Shown piece by piece: positions 15,917 to 23,877 of a DNA stretch of 64,000 nt (positions are counted from its first letter, which is position 1; each line of letters opens with the position of its first letter). This stretch comes from Lachnospiraceae bacterium (lineage in GTDB: Bacteria > Bacillota > Clostridia > Lachnospirales > Lachnospiraceae). The position numbers and the translations under genes are program-made. The stretch lies in NCBI GenBank assembly GCA_009774175.1, contig VSNG01000004.1, positions 2,690 through 66,689 of the forward strand, given 5' to 3'. The notes beneath the pieces are model-generated. The model was not told the DNA's origin and did no database searches. It was given only the letters and a program-made list of their open reading frames with translations.

Positions 15917-16509
15917 GACTTTGCCTTTAAGGTAATCGGCTCAACGATCGAAGCAAGCAGACTGGTCAGCTTTGCCATGCCCTCCGCCGGGGGCTGCTGT
16001 ATTGCCCTGGCTGAAATCTCATATTTGGCAGTTTTGTCGGTGGTGCGGGTATTTTCCCGGGTAGTGGAAACATTTCCATGGACATTGAGTTGAGCGCCCC
16101 AGGCGCTGTAACCGAGTTCGAAGCCGGAGTCTTCTTTTTCTTCGAGCTTTGTCATGACGTTTTCTTTTACTTCCATGGTAAAATGCACATTGGCTTCGTC
16201 CATGGTAAAGGCGGGAACGGGGACCAGAGACAGAAGGGGCGCTTCCACCTGCATGGGAAGCTGTTTGGTTTGGCCGCTTTCGTCCAGAACGGTTCGATTG
16301 ACGGTAAACTTGATGACTTTTGCTTTATAGGTTGGGTTATTCTTATCTGTGCCTTCTTTATCTTTTTCAAAGGCAAGACGAAACAGCTGATCCAGATAGA
16401 CATTGCAGAGCTCAACCTGTCCTTTGGCCGTTTCGATAATGGGCTGAGAGATCAGCAATCCCATGGGAATTCTGGTAAAGTCGGTTATCGGGTTGTGTGT
16501 GTTTGCCAT
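15913..16509 (-). CDS. DUF2589 family protein
   Basis: The 198-residue protein matches my memory of DUF2589. The core is APLLSLVPVPAFTMDEANVHF followed by a TMEVKE strand, and the second conserved block is AWGAQLNVHGNVSTTRENT, then KYEISARA, QQPPAEGMAKL. The function of the family is not established. No signal peptide or membrane segment is seen. A textbook AAAAGGAGG stands ahead of the ATG at 16509. It shares its core with the shorter protein encoded just upstream (16540-16971), so the operon carries two paralogues. It overlaps the nuclease-like gene downstream. Confidence 0.8.
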   Translation of the reverse strand: MANTHNPITDFTRIPMGLLISQPIIETAKGQVELCNVYLDQLFRLAFEKDKEGTDKNNPTYKAKVIKFTVNRTVLDESGQTKQLPMQVEAPLLSLVPVPAFTMDEANVHFTMEVKENVMTKLEEKEDSGFELGYSAWGAQLNVHGNVSTTRENTRTTDKTAKYEISARAIQQPPAEGMAKLTSLLASIVEPITLKAKS

Positions 16510-16539
16510 ACGATGTCCTCCTTTTCAAATGAGATGTTG

Positions 16540-16971
16540 TCAGAGCAGATTGCTCAGTTGGGTGTCGATCCGCGCTATGCCCTCGGGGGTGTCCGTACAC
16601 TTGTAGGTGATTTCCAGTTCCCCGGCCTGACTGTTATCGGCGATGGTGTTCGCGTCAAATGTGTTTACTTCAAAACGGCCGGCGGCATCGGACAGGACTT
16701 TCATGTTAAGCTTTACCCTAACGCTGTCCATATGCAGGCTGGTGTGGGGAACAAGAGAGGCGAGAGGGGCATAGACGGTTTTCGCCTCCATACCGTTGCA
16801 TTTGGGAAGCTCGATCTTAATCATTTTTGGCGCGAAGCTGTCGATGCCTCCGTCGTTTTGGACTGCTTCAAAATAGTGATTTATAAAATCACGGGTTGTA
16901 TGTTCCTCTATGGCGGCATGCGCATTTTGAACGGAGACGCCGATACTATGCAGTAATTCCTGTATGTCCAT
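16540..16971 (-). CDS. short DUF2589-like protein
   Basis: The 143 residues align by eye with the neighbour at 15913 around APLASLVPHTSLHMDSVRVKL followed by NMKVLSD. The second block is shortened (AGELEITYKCTDTPEGIARI versus the paralogue's KYEISARA and PPAEGMAKL). The N-terminal 45 residues (HSIGVSVQNAHAAIEEHTTR) look helical. AGGAGG precedes the ATG at 16971. The gaps to its neighbours are 24 and 30 bases. It probably forms a heteromer with the longer paralogue, which is an inference. Function is unknown. Confidence 0.7.
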   Translation of the reverse strand: MDIQELLHSIGVSVQNAHAAIEEHTTRDFINHYFEAVQNDGGIDSFAPKMIKIELPKCNGMEAKTVYAPLASLVPHTSLHMDSVRVKLNMKVLSDAAGRFEVNTFDANTIADNSQAGELEITYKCTDTPEGIARIDTQLSNLL

Positions 16972-16995
16972 AAGTATCCTCCTGTCAATTGGTTT

Positions 16996-17217
16996 CTAAG
17001 CGACGGTGCATATCCGTTCCGGCGGAATGTCGTACTTTTCCATCAAATGATCCAGGTTACAACTGATTTCCACGATCTGATGTTTTGTGCCGCCATCCAC
17101 AGGTGCCCAGGCGGCGTATTGCATAAGAGACACCTGGCCGTCGCCGAGCTCAATTTTTTGTACAGCTCCCAGATCGGAAATAAAACATTTACCTGCAAAC
17201 ACTTCTTCCCATTTCAT
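16996..17217 (-). CDS. small unknown protein, first gene of the DUF2589 operon
   Basis: This 73-residue cytosolic protein starts MKWEEVFAGKCFISDLG and contains a Tyr/Ala/Trp segment (SLMQYAAWAPVDGG) and a hydrophilic C-terminus. I do not recognise it. The start follows AAAGGAGG (12-base spacer), and a 24-base gap separates it from the next gene, so it is very likely expressed with the DUF2589 proteins. The 250 bases between it and the divergent leader peptide must hold both promoters. Confidence 0.6.
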   Translation of the reverse strand: MKWEEVFAGKCFISDLGAVQKIELGDGQVSLMQYAAWAPVDGGTKHQIVEISCNLDHLMEKYDIPPERICTVA

Positions 17218-17367
17218 GGTAAACCCTGCATCCTCCTTTCCGTTTATTCTCTGTTATACGATATTCGCCTGTCCCGTGACTTATGCCTCGTATGATCAGC
17301 AGGCGCAGACCGCGGATCGTTTTGATTTGAATCGCCGTAAAAAACTTAAGTTAATGAAAAATATATG

Positions 17368-17396
17368 TTGACAAGAAGAAAACATCGTGATATTAT
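17368..17396 (+). promoter_or_regulatory. strong sigma-A promoter of the amino-acid ABC transporter operon
   Basis: A consensus TTGACA (17368-17373), a 17-base spacer and TATTAT (17391-17396). Transcription should start near 17403, giving a leader of about 380 bases that contains the leader peptide and terminator. Confidence 0.8.
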
Positions 17397-17467
17397 TCAG
17401 ATAAATCTAATTCATATTTATTTGATAGGAAAAATATGAAATGAATCAAACAGAGAGGAGAAGGAAA

Positions 17468-17605
17468 ATGAGACGGACAGGAACGATGGCGGCTGTGATG
17501 ACGGGTATGAGAAATGACATGTGTTGTTGCTGCATGTCATGCTTTGTTGGAGTGCAATTACATACAGGACAGAAAATAAAGCTTGAAACGCACAGACGGT
17601 TTTAA
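17468..17605 (+). CDS. cysteine-rich leader peptide (putative attenuator peptide)
   Basis: A 45-codon frame opens with ATG after GAGAGGAGAAGG, a strong ribosome binding site. It carries four consecutive Cys codons, TGT TGT TGC TGC, at 17522-17533, with a fifth at 17540-17542 (residues NDMCCCCMSCF). It lies between the consensus promoter at 17368 and an intrinsic terminator at 17657, ahead of an amino-acid ABC transporter operon. This is the standard layout of ribosome-mediated attenuation, here with cysteine as the sensed amino acid. The mature peptide probably has no function of its own. The reading as a regulator is an inference; the codon run, ribosome binding site and terminator are directly visible. 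Confidence 0.72.
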   Translation: MRRTGTMAAVMTGMRNDMCCCCMSCFVGVQLHTGQKIKLETHRRF

Positions 17606-17636
17606 ATGTGCATGACGCTTTTCCCTGTGCAGGGAA
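17515..17636 (+). promoter_or_regulatory. leader RNA stem-loops around the Cys codons
   Basis: TGACATG (17515-17521) pairs with CATGTCA (17533-17539), so the Cys codons form the loop and 3' side of a hairpin that a stalled ribosome would open. A second hairpin, TTCCCT-GTGC-AGGGAA, lies at 17621-17636 just after the leader stop codon. Confidence 0.6.
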
Positions 17637-17655
17637 GGGACGGATGAATTGAGGC

Positions 17656-17680
17656 GGCAGGCTTTCGGGCCTGTTTTTTT
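17656..17680 (+). terminator. intrinsic terminator between leader peptide and transporter operon
   Basis: GCAGGC (17657-17662), loop TTTCGG and GCCTGT (17669-17674) are followed by seven T ending at 17680. It sits about 100 bases before the first structural gene, where an attenuator terminator belongs. Confidence 0.75.
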
Positions 17681-17783
17681 ATTTCTCAGGAAAGCGTGCA
17701 GGAATGCACAGGAAGGCAGGGCGGCTTAGGCCGACGGGTATAATGCCGACAAAAAGCAGATAAAAGGAAAAGAGGAGAAAATC

Positions 17784-18776
17784 ATGAGCGATAAGAGACA
17801 ACTTGTATTTGATGCATTTGACAATAAGGAAACGCAGAGGGTTCCGGTAGGATTCTGGTTTCATTTTGCACCGGACGATCTTTTTACCGACAGGCCGGAT
17901 GTGATTCGCAGAAATGTGGAGGGGCATTTCGAATTTTATGACTCGTTTCATCCGGATTTTGTAAAGCTGATGAGCGACGGCTATTTCCGATATCCAAACC
18001 CTACGCTTACGAAGGTGGAAAAGGCGGAGGATCTGTTACAGGCGAAGAGCGGCCTGGTGGACGAATGGATTGACGCGCAGACGGCGTTGGTGAAGGAACT
18101 GACAGGGCATTTCGGAAGCGAGGTGGCGGCCTTTTATAATATTTTCGCACCGGCTACTGTACTTGGCTTTGTTCTGGAAGAGACAAAGAGCGGATTGACC
18201 CCCGCCGAATTGGTTAAAAGTTATCCCGAGACGCTTCATTATGTGTTAAATGTAATCAAGCAGGATCTGGCAAGACTGGCGTTCAGGGTGATTACGGAGG
18301 GAGGAGCGGACGGTATTTATTTAAGCACAAAGAATATACAGGATAAGGCGGTGGGAAAGGAAGCTTATCACAGGTATATTACTCCAAGCGAGCAGGGAGT
18401 TCTGAATGTGGCGAATGCGGTCAGCGATTACAATATTTTACATATCTGCGGATATGAGGGAGCGAGAAACGATCTTTCCGTTTACAGAGACTATGATGTG
18501 AAGGTAATCAACTGGGCGGTTGTTGTGGAGAAGGTTTCTCTGAAAAAGGGGAAACAGTTGTTCGGAGGGCGAGCTGTGATCGGTGGCTTCGACAATACGA
18601 AAAACGGGATTCTTTACAGGGGAACCAGAGAAGAAGTGGAAAACGAGACAAAACGTCTGCTTGAGGAAGCGGGAACTACGGGCGTGATTCTTGGCGCAGA
18701 CTGCACGATTCCCTCGGACACACCGATTGAAAGGCTGGAGTGGGTGCGTAAGACGGCAAAGCGTTACGGAAAATAA
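17784..18776 (+). CDS. uroporphyrinogen decarboxylase (URO-D) superfamily protein
   Basis: The 330-residue protein has the URO-D barrel plan. It has the N-terminal RQLVFDAFDNKETQRVPVGFW, the GGADGIYLSTKN segment, HICGYEG and the C-terminal VILGADCTIPSDTPIERLEW. URO-D relatives outside haem synthesis are mostly methyltransferases that move methyl groups between corrinoid proteins and thiols. The HxCx-like pair His-Ile-Cys and the late Cys of GADC could hold zinc. It is the first gene after a poly-Cys leader and ahead of an amino-acid ABC transporter, so I infer a part in handling a sulfur-containing or methylated amino compound rather than haem synthesis. A good AGAGGAGA precedes the ATG. Confidence 0.75.
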   Translation: MSDKRQLVFDAFDNKETQRVPVGFWFHFAPDDLFTDRPDVIRRNVEGHFEFYDSFHPDFVKLMSDGYFRYPNPTLTKVEKAEDLLQAKSGLVDEWIDAQTALVKELTGHFGSEVAAFYNIFAPATVLGFVLEETKSGLTPAELVKSYPETLHYVLNVIKQDLARLAFRVITEGGADGIYLSTKNIQDKAVGKEAYHRYITPSEQGVLNVANAVSDYNILHICGYEGARNDLSVYRDYDVKVINWAVVVEKVSLKKGKQLFGGRAVIGGFDNTKNGILYRGTREEVENETKRLLEEAGTTGVILGADCTIPSDTPIERLEWVRKTAKRYGK

Positions 18777-18863
18777 AAGATGGCAAGGCAGACTGGTCAG
18801 ACAGAAACAGAGATAATGGAGAGGAGAGAACCAAAAAAGAAAGGCTCGAAAATGGAGGAGATT

Positions 18864-19835
18864 ATGAAAAAGCAGATAAGGGTTAGAGAAACGGTTAGAA
18901 AAACGATTGCAGTGAGCGCCATAGCGGCGTTTGGCATCAGCGCGGCGGCTTGCGGGAACGTGGATTCTGCCGGAGGCGCAGCAATTTCGACTCAGGCAAA
19001 AAACAATGAGGCAGTGGCAGCCGGGCAGAATGCGGCCTTGGATAATGCACAGACGGAGGCGGGGGTTACAAAAGTTACGGTAGCCCATACGCAGGCGTAC
19101 AAACCTTATGATTTTATCAACGAAAACGGAGAATCTGACGGTTATGAGGTTGCGGTGCTGAAAGCGGTGGACGAGCTGCTTCCTCAATACAGGTTTACGT
19201 ATGTGGGAACAACCGATGACGATCTTTTAATCGGCATAGAGTCCGGCAAATATGACATTGGTACAAAGGGCGTCTGGTGGACGAAGGAGCGGGCTGAAAA
19301 ATTCGTGTTTCCAAAGCACTATATCGGCACCAGTATCATAGGTATTGTCATTCGCAGTGAGGACGCGGATCAGATTAAGGATTTGGAGTCTTTCGCGGCA
19401 TTCAGCGGCAATCTGGTTCCCATCGGGGCGCAGAATGCCCAGTATACGATTGTAGATAATTACAATAAAAAACATCCTGATCAGCCTATTAATCTGATCG
19501 CGGGAGACCAGTTCGAGGCGGCGGACGCGTATCAGTGGGTACTGGAGGGCAGATACGATGCCTATATCAATATCAGAACCTCTTTTGAGGCCAATGTGAC
19601 GGCAAAGGACGGCGAATATCACGACTTTGCGAATCAACTGACCTATATCGACTATGAGGGCATTCCCACATGGCCGCTGTTTGCCAGCGAGAATCAGGCG
19701 CTTGCGGACGCTTACGACGAGGCGTGGGAGAAGCTGGAGGCTGACGGAACACTGGAACAATTACAGCAGGAATATTTCGGGTACAGTCTGTTTGATTATG
19801 CGCCGGAAGGGTATCAGATCGGCGACGATCTGTAG
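18864..19835 (+). CDS. ABC transporter substrate-binding lipoprotein, polar amino acid (cystine-like) family
   Basis: This is a family-3 extracellular binding protein. The signal peptide ends in the lipobox SAAAC (GISAAACGN), so it is a lipoprotein. The bilobed domain starts at VTKVTVAHTQAYKPYDFINENG and contains GYEVAVLKAVDE, then IGIESGKYDIGTKGVWWTKER and the domain-closing GTLEQLQQEYFGYSLF. I use ATG 18864 behind GGAGG. The longer frame from 18780 would put 28 charged residues before the signal peptide. Two permeases and an ATPase follow. Given the Cys leader, cystine or a cysteine-containing compound is the favoured ligand, which is an inference. Confidence 0.88.
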   Translation: MKKQIRVRETVRKTIAVSAIAAFGISAAACGNVDSAGGAAISTQAKNNEAVAAGQNAALDNAQTEAGVTKVTVAHTQAYKPYDFINENGESDGYEVAVLKAVDELLPQYRFTYVGTTDDDLLIGIESGKYDIGTKGVWWTKERAEKFVFPKHYIGTSIIGIVIRSEDADQIKDLESFAAFSGNLVPIGAQNAQYTIVDNYNKKHPDQPINLIAGDQFEAADAYQWVLEGRYDAYINIRTSFEANVTAKDGEYHDFANQLTYIDYEGIPTWPLFASENQALADAYDEAWEKLEADGTLEQLQQEYFGYSLFDYAPEGYQIGDDL

Positions 19836-19871
19836 ATACCGGGAGCGCCGGATAAAAGGAGAGTAGATGTC

Positions 19872-20588
19872 ATGAGACCATTTCATCCACAATACATTTT
19901 AGAAGCATTACCCCAATTGGTTCTTTATCTGCCCGTGACTGTCGGCATTGTTATCGGAACGGTTTTCTTCGGCAGTCTGCTGGGAGTTCTCATGGCAGCG
20001 GGCAGAATCAGAAGGGGCAGAGTGGGTCGGGCTTTTGCAAACCTGTACATATATATAATACGCTGTGTGCCTTCCATCGTACTTCTGTTTTTAGTTTATT
20101 ACGGACTGCCGGAGCTGTTGATTGGATTTGGAATCAATATCAACGATGCGGGGAAAGGATTTTTTGTCATTACTACCTTTTCACTGCTCTTTGCCGCTTC
20201 CATGGCGGAGGTTTTTCGCTCCGCTTACGAAGCGGTGGACCGGGGGCAGAGAGAGGCGGCGGTCAGCATTGGCCTGACGGAGTTTCAGGCGTTTTATCGG
20301 ATTGTTCTGCCGCAGAGTGTTCGTGTGGCGATTCCCAATTTCACCAATGCACTGGTGAATCTGATGAAAGAAGGGTCGTTGGCGTACACGATAGGACTGA
20401 TAGATATTATGGGGAAAGGCCAGTTGCTCATCGGGCAGAATCACGGTTCTTACAGTCTGGAAGTCTATCTGGCGCTGTTTATTCTTTACTGGACGCTGAC
20501 CCTCCTGATTGAAAAGGGAGCGGACTTATCGGAACGGCGGCTGTGGGCGGAGAAAGGAAGGGAAGGAGGCGTGTCGCAATGCAGTTAA
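19872..20588 (+). CDS. amino-acid ABC transporter permease 1 (HisM/TcyL type)
   Basis: The 238-residue protein has about five membrane helices and the EAA loop AAVSIGLTEFQAFYRIVLPQ, which contacts the ATPase. The N-terminal LYLPVTVGIVIGTVFFGSLLG and IRCVPSIVLLFLVYYGLP are typical of polar amino-acid permeases. It lies 36 bases after the binding protein and overlaps the second permease gene by ten bases. It acts in the membrane as a heterodimer with the next product. Confidence 0.92.
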   Translation: MRPFHPQYILEALPQLVLYLPVTVGIVIGTVFFGSLLGVLMAAGRIRRGRVGRAFANLYIYIIRCVPSIVLLFLVYYGLPELLIGFGININDAGKGFFVITTFSLLFAASMAEVFRSAYEAVDRGQREAAVSIGLTEFQAFYRIVLPQSVRVAIPNFTNALVNLMKEGSLAYTIGLIDIMGKGQLLIGQNHGSYSLEVYLALFILYWTLTLLIEKGADLSERRLWAEKGREGGVSQCS

Positions 20589-21292
20589 ATACGCAGTTTA
20601 TGTGGGAGACCTTTCTGCATGTTTTACAGGGAATACCGGTGACGTTAATTATCGTGTTGGTGACGCTGCTTTTTTCCGTGCCGTTTGGGTTTTCAATGGC
20701 GGTATCCAGGTCGGGAGAGGGGAAAATTGGGCGAAAAATCATTACAGCCTACGTTTCCCTGATCCGGGGGACGCCGGTGGTGCTGCAGATTCTTTTTCTG
20801 TACAGTCTGCTGCCAACCGTACTGAATTATCTGATTAAAGAGATGATGGGGCTGCCATACAATGTTTTTCGCATCAGTCCGATTTTCTATGCCTGTGCGG
20901 TATTTACCTTAAATACTACAGCAGTGCTTTCAGAAGTGTTTCGGTCGGCTCTTTCCACGGTCAATCGGGGACAGATGGAGGCGGCGCTTTCCATCGGTAT
21001 GACGGCGGCGCAGGCTTATTTCAGGATTATTATTCCGCAGGCGCTTGTGGCGGCGCTTCCCAATATGTGTAACGCCACGGTTGGACTTTTGAAGAGCACC
21101 TCCCTTGCCTTTATGATGACTGTGAAGGATGTTACGGCCATCGCAAGGATAGACGCTTCCTTCGGGTATGACTATCTGGAGGCATATCTTGTTATTTTTG
21201 CGGTATATATAGTCCTGTGCAGCGCGGTGCAGGGGGCGTTTTATCTGACGGAACATATGGCAGCGGCCTATAAGAAGCCGGTTGCGTCGTGA
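20579..21292 (+). CDS. amino-acid ABC transporter permease 2
   Basis: This is the second permease of the system. Helix 1 is GIPVTLIIVLVTLLFSVPFG. The motif LIRGTPVVLQILFLYSLLP and the EAA loop AALSIGMTAAQAYFRIIIPQ are present. I place the start at ATG 20579, preceded by GGAAGGAGG; a GTG at 20543 opens the frame further upstream but has no such site. It is paralogous to the preceding permease. Having two different permeases fits a TcyLM-like arrangement. A 74-base gap leads to the ATPase gene. Confidence 0.92.
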   Translation: MQLNTQFMWETFLHVLQGIPVTLIIVLVTLLFSVPFGFSMAVSRSGEGKIGRKIITAYVSLIRGTPVVLQILFLYSLLPTVLNYLIKEMMGLPYNVFRISPIFYACAVFTLNTTAVLSEVFRSALSTVNRGQMEAALSIGMTAAQAYFRIIIPQALVAALPNMCNATVGLLKSTSLAFMMTVKDVTAIARIDASFGYDYLEAYLVIFAVYIVLCSAVQGAFYLTEHMAAAYKKPVAS

Positions 21293-21366
21293 GATGAGAC
21301 AAAACCGTTAGGGGCAGAGAGAAAGAGGAAACGAGCCGTTTCTGGGACGGCGGAACGGAGTATGTT

Positions 21367-22119
21367 ATGTTACAGGTAAAAAATGTGAGGAAAGCCTTCG
21401 GGGATAATCAGGTGCTTCGGGGCGTTGATATGGAAGTAAGGAAAGGCGATATTGTGGTGATTCTGGGGCCCAGCGGTTCTGGGAAGACTACATTTCTGCG
21501 ATGCCTTAATTTTCTTGAGCAGGCGGACAGCGGCACTATGGATTTTGACGAGGTTCATACGGAGCTTAAAAGCGCCTCCAAAGCGGTTATTTCCAAAGTG
21601 AGAAAGAAGACAGCCTTTGTCTTTCAGAATTATAATCTGTTTCAGAATAAGACGGCGCTGCAAAATGTGATGGAGGGACTGACCGTGGCCAGAAAAGTGC
21701 CGAAATTGGAGGCTCTTGTAAAGGCAAAGGCGGCCCTTGATAAGGTGGGACTTTCAGAGCGGTACGATTATTATCCTTCGCAGCTGTCAGGCGGTCAGCA
21801 GCAGCGGGTGGGAATAGCCAGAGCCATTGCCGTAAATCCGGACGTTCTGCTTTTCGACGAGCCAACTTCCGCACTTGATCCGGAACTCATCGGTGAGGTG
21901 CTTGCCGTCATGAAAAAGCTGGCAAAGGAAGGGGCCACCATGATTATTGTTACCCATGAGATGAGCTTTGCGCAGGAGGCGGCAAGTAAAGTTATCTTTA
22001 TGGATGGAGGCGTGATTGTGGAACAGGGCAGTGCGAAGCAGATTTTTACATCTCCCAGAGAAGAGCGGACGATACAGTTTTTGCGGCGCGTGCTCAGGGA
22101 TTATGACTATGTAATCTAG
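21367..22119 (+). CDS. amino-acid ABC transporter ATP-binding protein
   Basis: The cytosolic ATPase powers the upstream permeases. It shows Walker A GPSGSGKTT, Q-loop VFQNYNLF, signature LSGGQQQRV, Walker B VLLFDEPTSALD and switch THEMSFAQEA. The 250 residues and these motifs fit the polar amino-acid subfamily (GlnQ/TcyN). It is the last gene of the operon. The 178 bases after it hold an AT-rich stretch but no clear terminator. Confidence 0.94.
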   Translation: MLQVKNVRKAFGDNQVLRGVDMEVRKGDIVVILGPSGSGKTTFLRCLNFLEQADSGTMDFDEVHTELKSASKAVISKVRKKTAFVFQNYNLFQNKTALQNVMEGLTVARKVPKLEALVKAKAALDKVGLSERYDYYPSQLSGGQQQRVGIARAIAVNPDVLLFDEPTSALDPELIGEVLAVMKKLAKEGATMIIVTHEMSFAQEAASKVIFMDGGVIVEQGSAKQIFTSPREERTIQFLRRVLRDYDYVI

Positions 22120-22297
22120 GCAAAAATTTCCAATAAAAACAATGCTTTTTTTCTGTACTTTTTTACAAAACCATGATATAGTTGTTAAGAACGGTTACAT
22201 AATGTGACAATTTGCAACATTTTTGTAATAAAAATGACATGGCAATTTGTCTTATCTGGTAGCCGGCCAACAAAGGAAAAAGGAACGAAAGGTACAA

Positions 22298-23671
22298 ATG
22301 ATAAAACAGAAAAAAGCATTGTTACATAAAATGAACAGAGGAATCAGACAGATTACCGCACTGTGTCTTGCAGGGGCGCTGGCGTTTGTGCCGGCACTCC
22401 GGGTAGAGGCGGTGGGAGCGGGAAGCTCTATTGCAAGAGGCATTGATGTTTCCAAGCACAATCTTGGCATCGACTGGAGTCAGGTGCCCTCATCGGGAGT
22501 ATCCTTTGTGTTTGTAAAGGCAGGCAGCACCAATTCGGGCATGGACCCTTATTTCGACGTGAACATGCGGGGCGCTAATGCGGCGGGTCTGCGGACGGGC
22601 GTATATCTTTACTCCTATGCGAATAACGTGGAGGAGGCAAAAAACGAGGCGAATCAGCTTATTCAGTGGATCGGTAACTACACGGTCAGCTACCCGGTAG
22701 TCTACGATGTGGAAGCGCCCAATCACAAAAATATGTCTCAGGCGCAGTTGCAGGAGATGATCAATGCCTTCTGCTCCATCATTGAGGCGAACGGGTATTA
22801 CCCGGTGGTTTATTCCAGCAGGAACATGTTCCGGGATAAGATTGGAAACATCGGCTATGACAAGTGGGTGGCTCAGTACGCGGACGCTCTTGAGTATAAC
22901 GGAAACGCTGCTTTCTGGCAGCATACTTCTCACGGCAGCGTGGCGGGGATTCCCACCAGAGTGGATATGAATTACCAGTTTAAGGATTACTCTTCTGTCA
23001 TTGTGGCGGACGGCTTTGCCACGCGGGGAGATCAGACGGTGTTCTATGCAGGATATCGGATGCAGAGAAACGGCTGGGCGAACTGGGAGAATAACAAATA
23101 TCGTCTGGACGAGAACGGTTTTGTGCAGAAGGGATGTTGGTTTGAGGATGAAACCGGAAGATACTATCTGGCAACGCAGGACGGGCATGCCCTGCGGGAT
23201 GCCGTAACGATTGATGGACAGGATTACTACTTTGACGAGAATGCGGTGATGCAGAGAGGCCTGATTACCAGATCGGACGGAAACTTGTACTATTATGATC
23301 CGGCTACCGGCGCATTACAGAGAAACGTGACGGTGACTGTGGACGGCGTTAACTACACAGTGGACGGAAACGGCGTGGCGACAGAGGAAATCCCCGTTTC
23401 AGACGCCTATGATAATGCAGCCTTTAACGCCGCCTATTATGCAAGAAATAATCCGGATATATATGAATCCTGCGGCAGCGATGCGAAGGCGCTGTACGAT
23501 CATTTTATGAAGACCGGCATCATGGAGGGAAGGCAGTCCTCGGAGCAGTTTAGCATTAATGCGTACAGGGAGAATAATCCTGATCTGGCGGAGGCTTTCG
23601 GCGATGACCTGATGAAGTACTACGAGCATTACATTAACTGCGGGGTGAACGAGAACCGCGTATCCAGATAG
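22298..23671 (+). CDS. secreted GH25 lysozyme with cell-wall-binding-like repeats
   Basis: This muramidase would cut the MurNAc-GlcNAc bond of peptidoglycan. It has a signal peptide (TALCLAGALAFVPALRVEA). The GH25 barrel follows (ARGIDVSKHN with the catalytic Asp, VVYDVEAP with the catalytic Glu, WVAQYADAL, WQHTSHGSVAGI). Several Trp/Tyr/Gly repeats of the choline/glucan-binding type follow (KYRLDENGFVQKGCWF, DYYFDENAVMQRG). The C-terminus carries two copies of a YxxNPDxxEx motif of about 40 residues (ARNNPDIYESCG, RENNPDLAEAFG). ATG 22298 follows AAAGG. The in-frame start at 22247 would add 17 polar residues. It is probably monocistronic. Confidence 0.88.
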   Translation: MIKQKKALLHKMNRGIRQITALCLAGALAFVPALRVEAVGAGSSIARGIDVSKHNLGIDWSQVPSSGVSFVFVKAGSTNSGMDPYFDVNMRGANAAGLRTGVYLYSYANNVEEAKNEANQLIQWIGNYTVSYPVVYDVEAPNHKNMSQAQLQEMINAFCSIIEANGYYPVVYSSRNMFRDKIGNIGYDKWVAQYADALEYNGNAAFWQHTSHGSVAGIPTRVDMNYQFKDYSSVIVADGFATRGDQTVFYAGYRMQRNGWANWENNKYRLDENGFVQKGCWFEDETGRYYLATQDGHALRDAVTIDGQDYYFDENAVMQRGLITRSDGNLYYYDPATGALQRNVTVTVDGVNYTVDGNGVATEEIPVSDAYDNAAFNAAYYARNNPDIYESCGSDAKALYDHFMKTGIMEGRQSSEQFSINAYRENNPDLAEAFGDDLMKYYEHYINCGVNENRVSR

Positions 23672-23708
23672 GAGCCACTGATAAAACAGAACGGAAAACA
23701 GAAATGAC

Positions 23709-23746
23709 AGCAGAGCCGCTTCGGCAGAGGAAGCGGCTCTGCTTTT
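23709..23746 (+). terminator. strong terminator after the GH25 gene
   Basis: A perfect 14-bp stem starting AGCAGAGCCGCTTC, with a 7-base loop and TTTT after it. The 14-base right arm GCGGCTCTGCTTTT is repeated in tandem at once downstream (23747-23760). Confidence 0.85.
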
Positions 23747-23773
23747 GCGGCTCTGCTTTTGCATAAAAATCTC

Positions 23774-23802
23774 TTTCAAATATCCCTGTCATGGTATATA
23801 AT
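23774..23802 (+). promoter_or_regulatory. candidate promoter of the zinc-finger gene and polA
   Basis: TTTCAA (23774-23779), 17-base spacer and a consensus TATAAT (23797-23802), 76 bases before the ATG at 23878. The -35 box is weak. Confidence 0.45.
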
Positions 23803-23877
23803 AAAATCTGTATGGGCGCATCGCGTGAGAATGTCTGAAAAACAGCATTCTCCGCAGCCGGAAAGGCGTGGCGGGTA

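Noticed and set aside
16078..16956. 292-codon plus-strand frame across both DUF2589 genes
   Set aside because: It spans two genes with strong ribosome binding sites and clear paralogous motifs on the other strand. The plus-frame product looks like nothing known.
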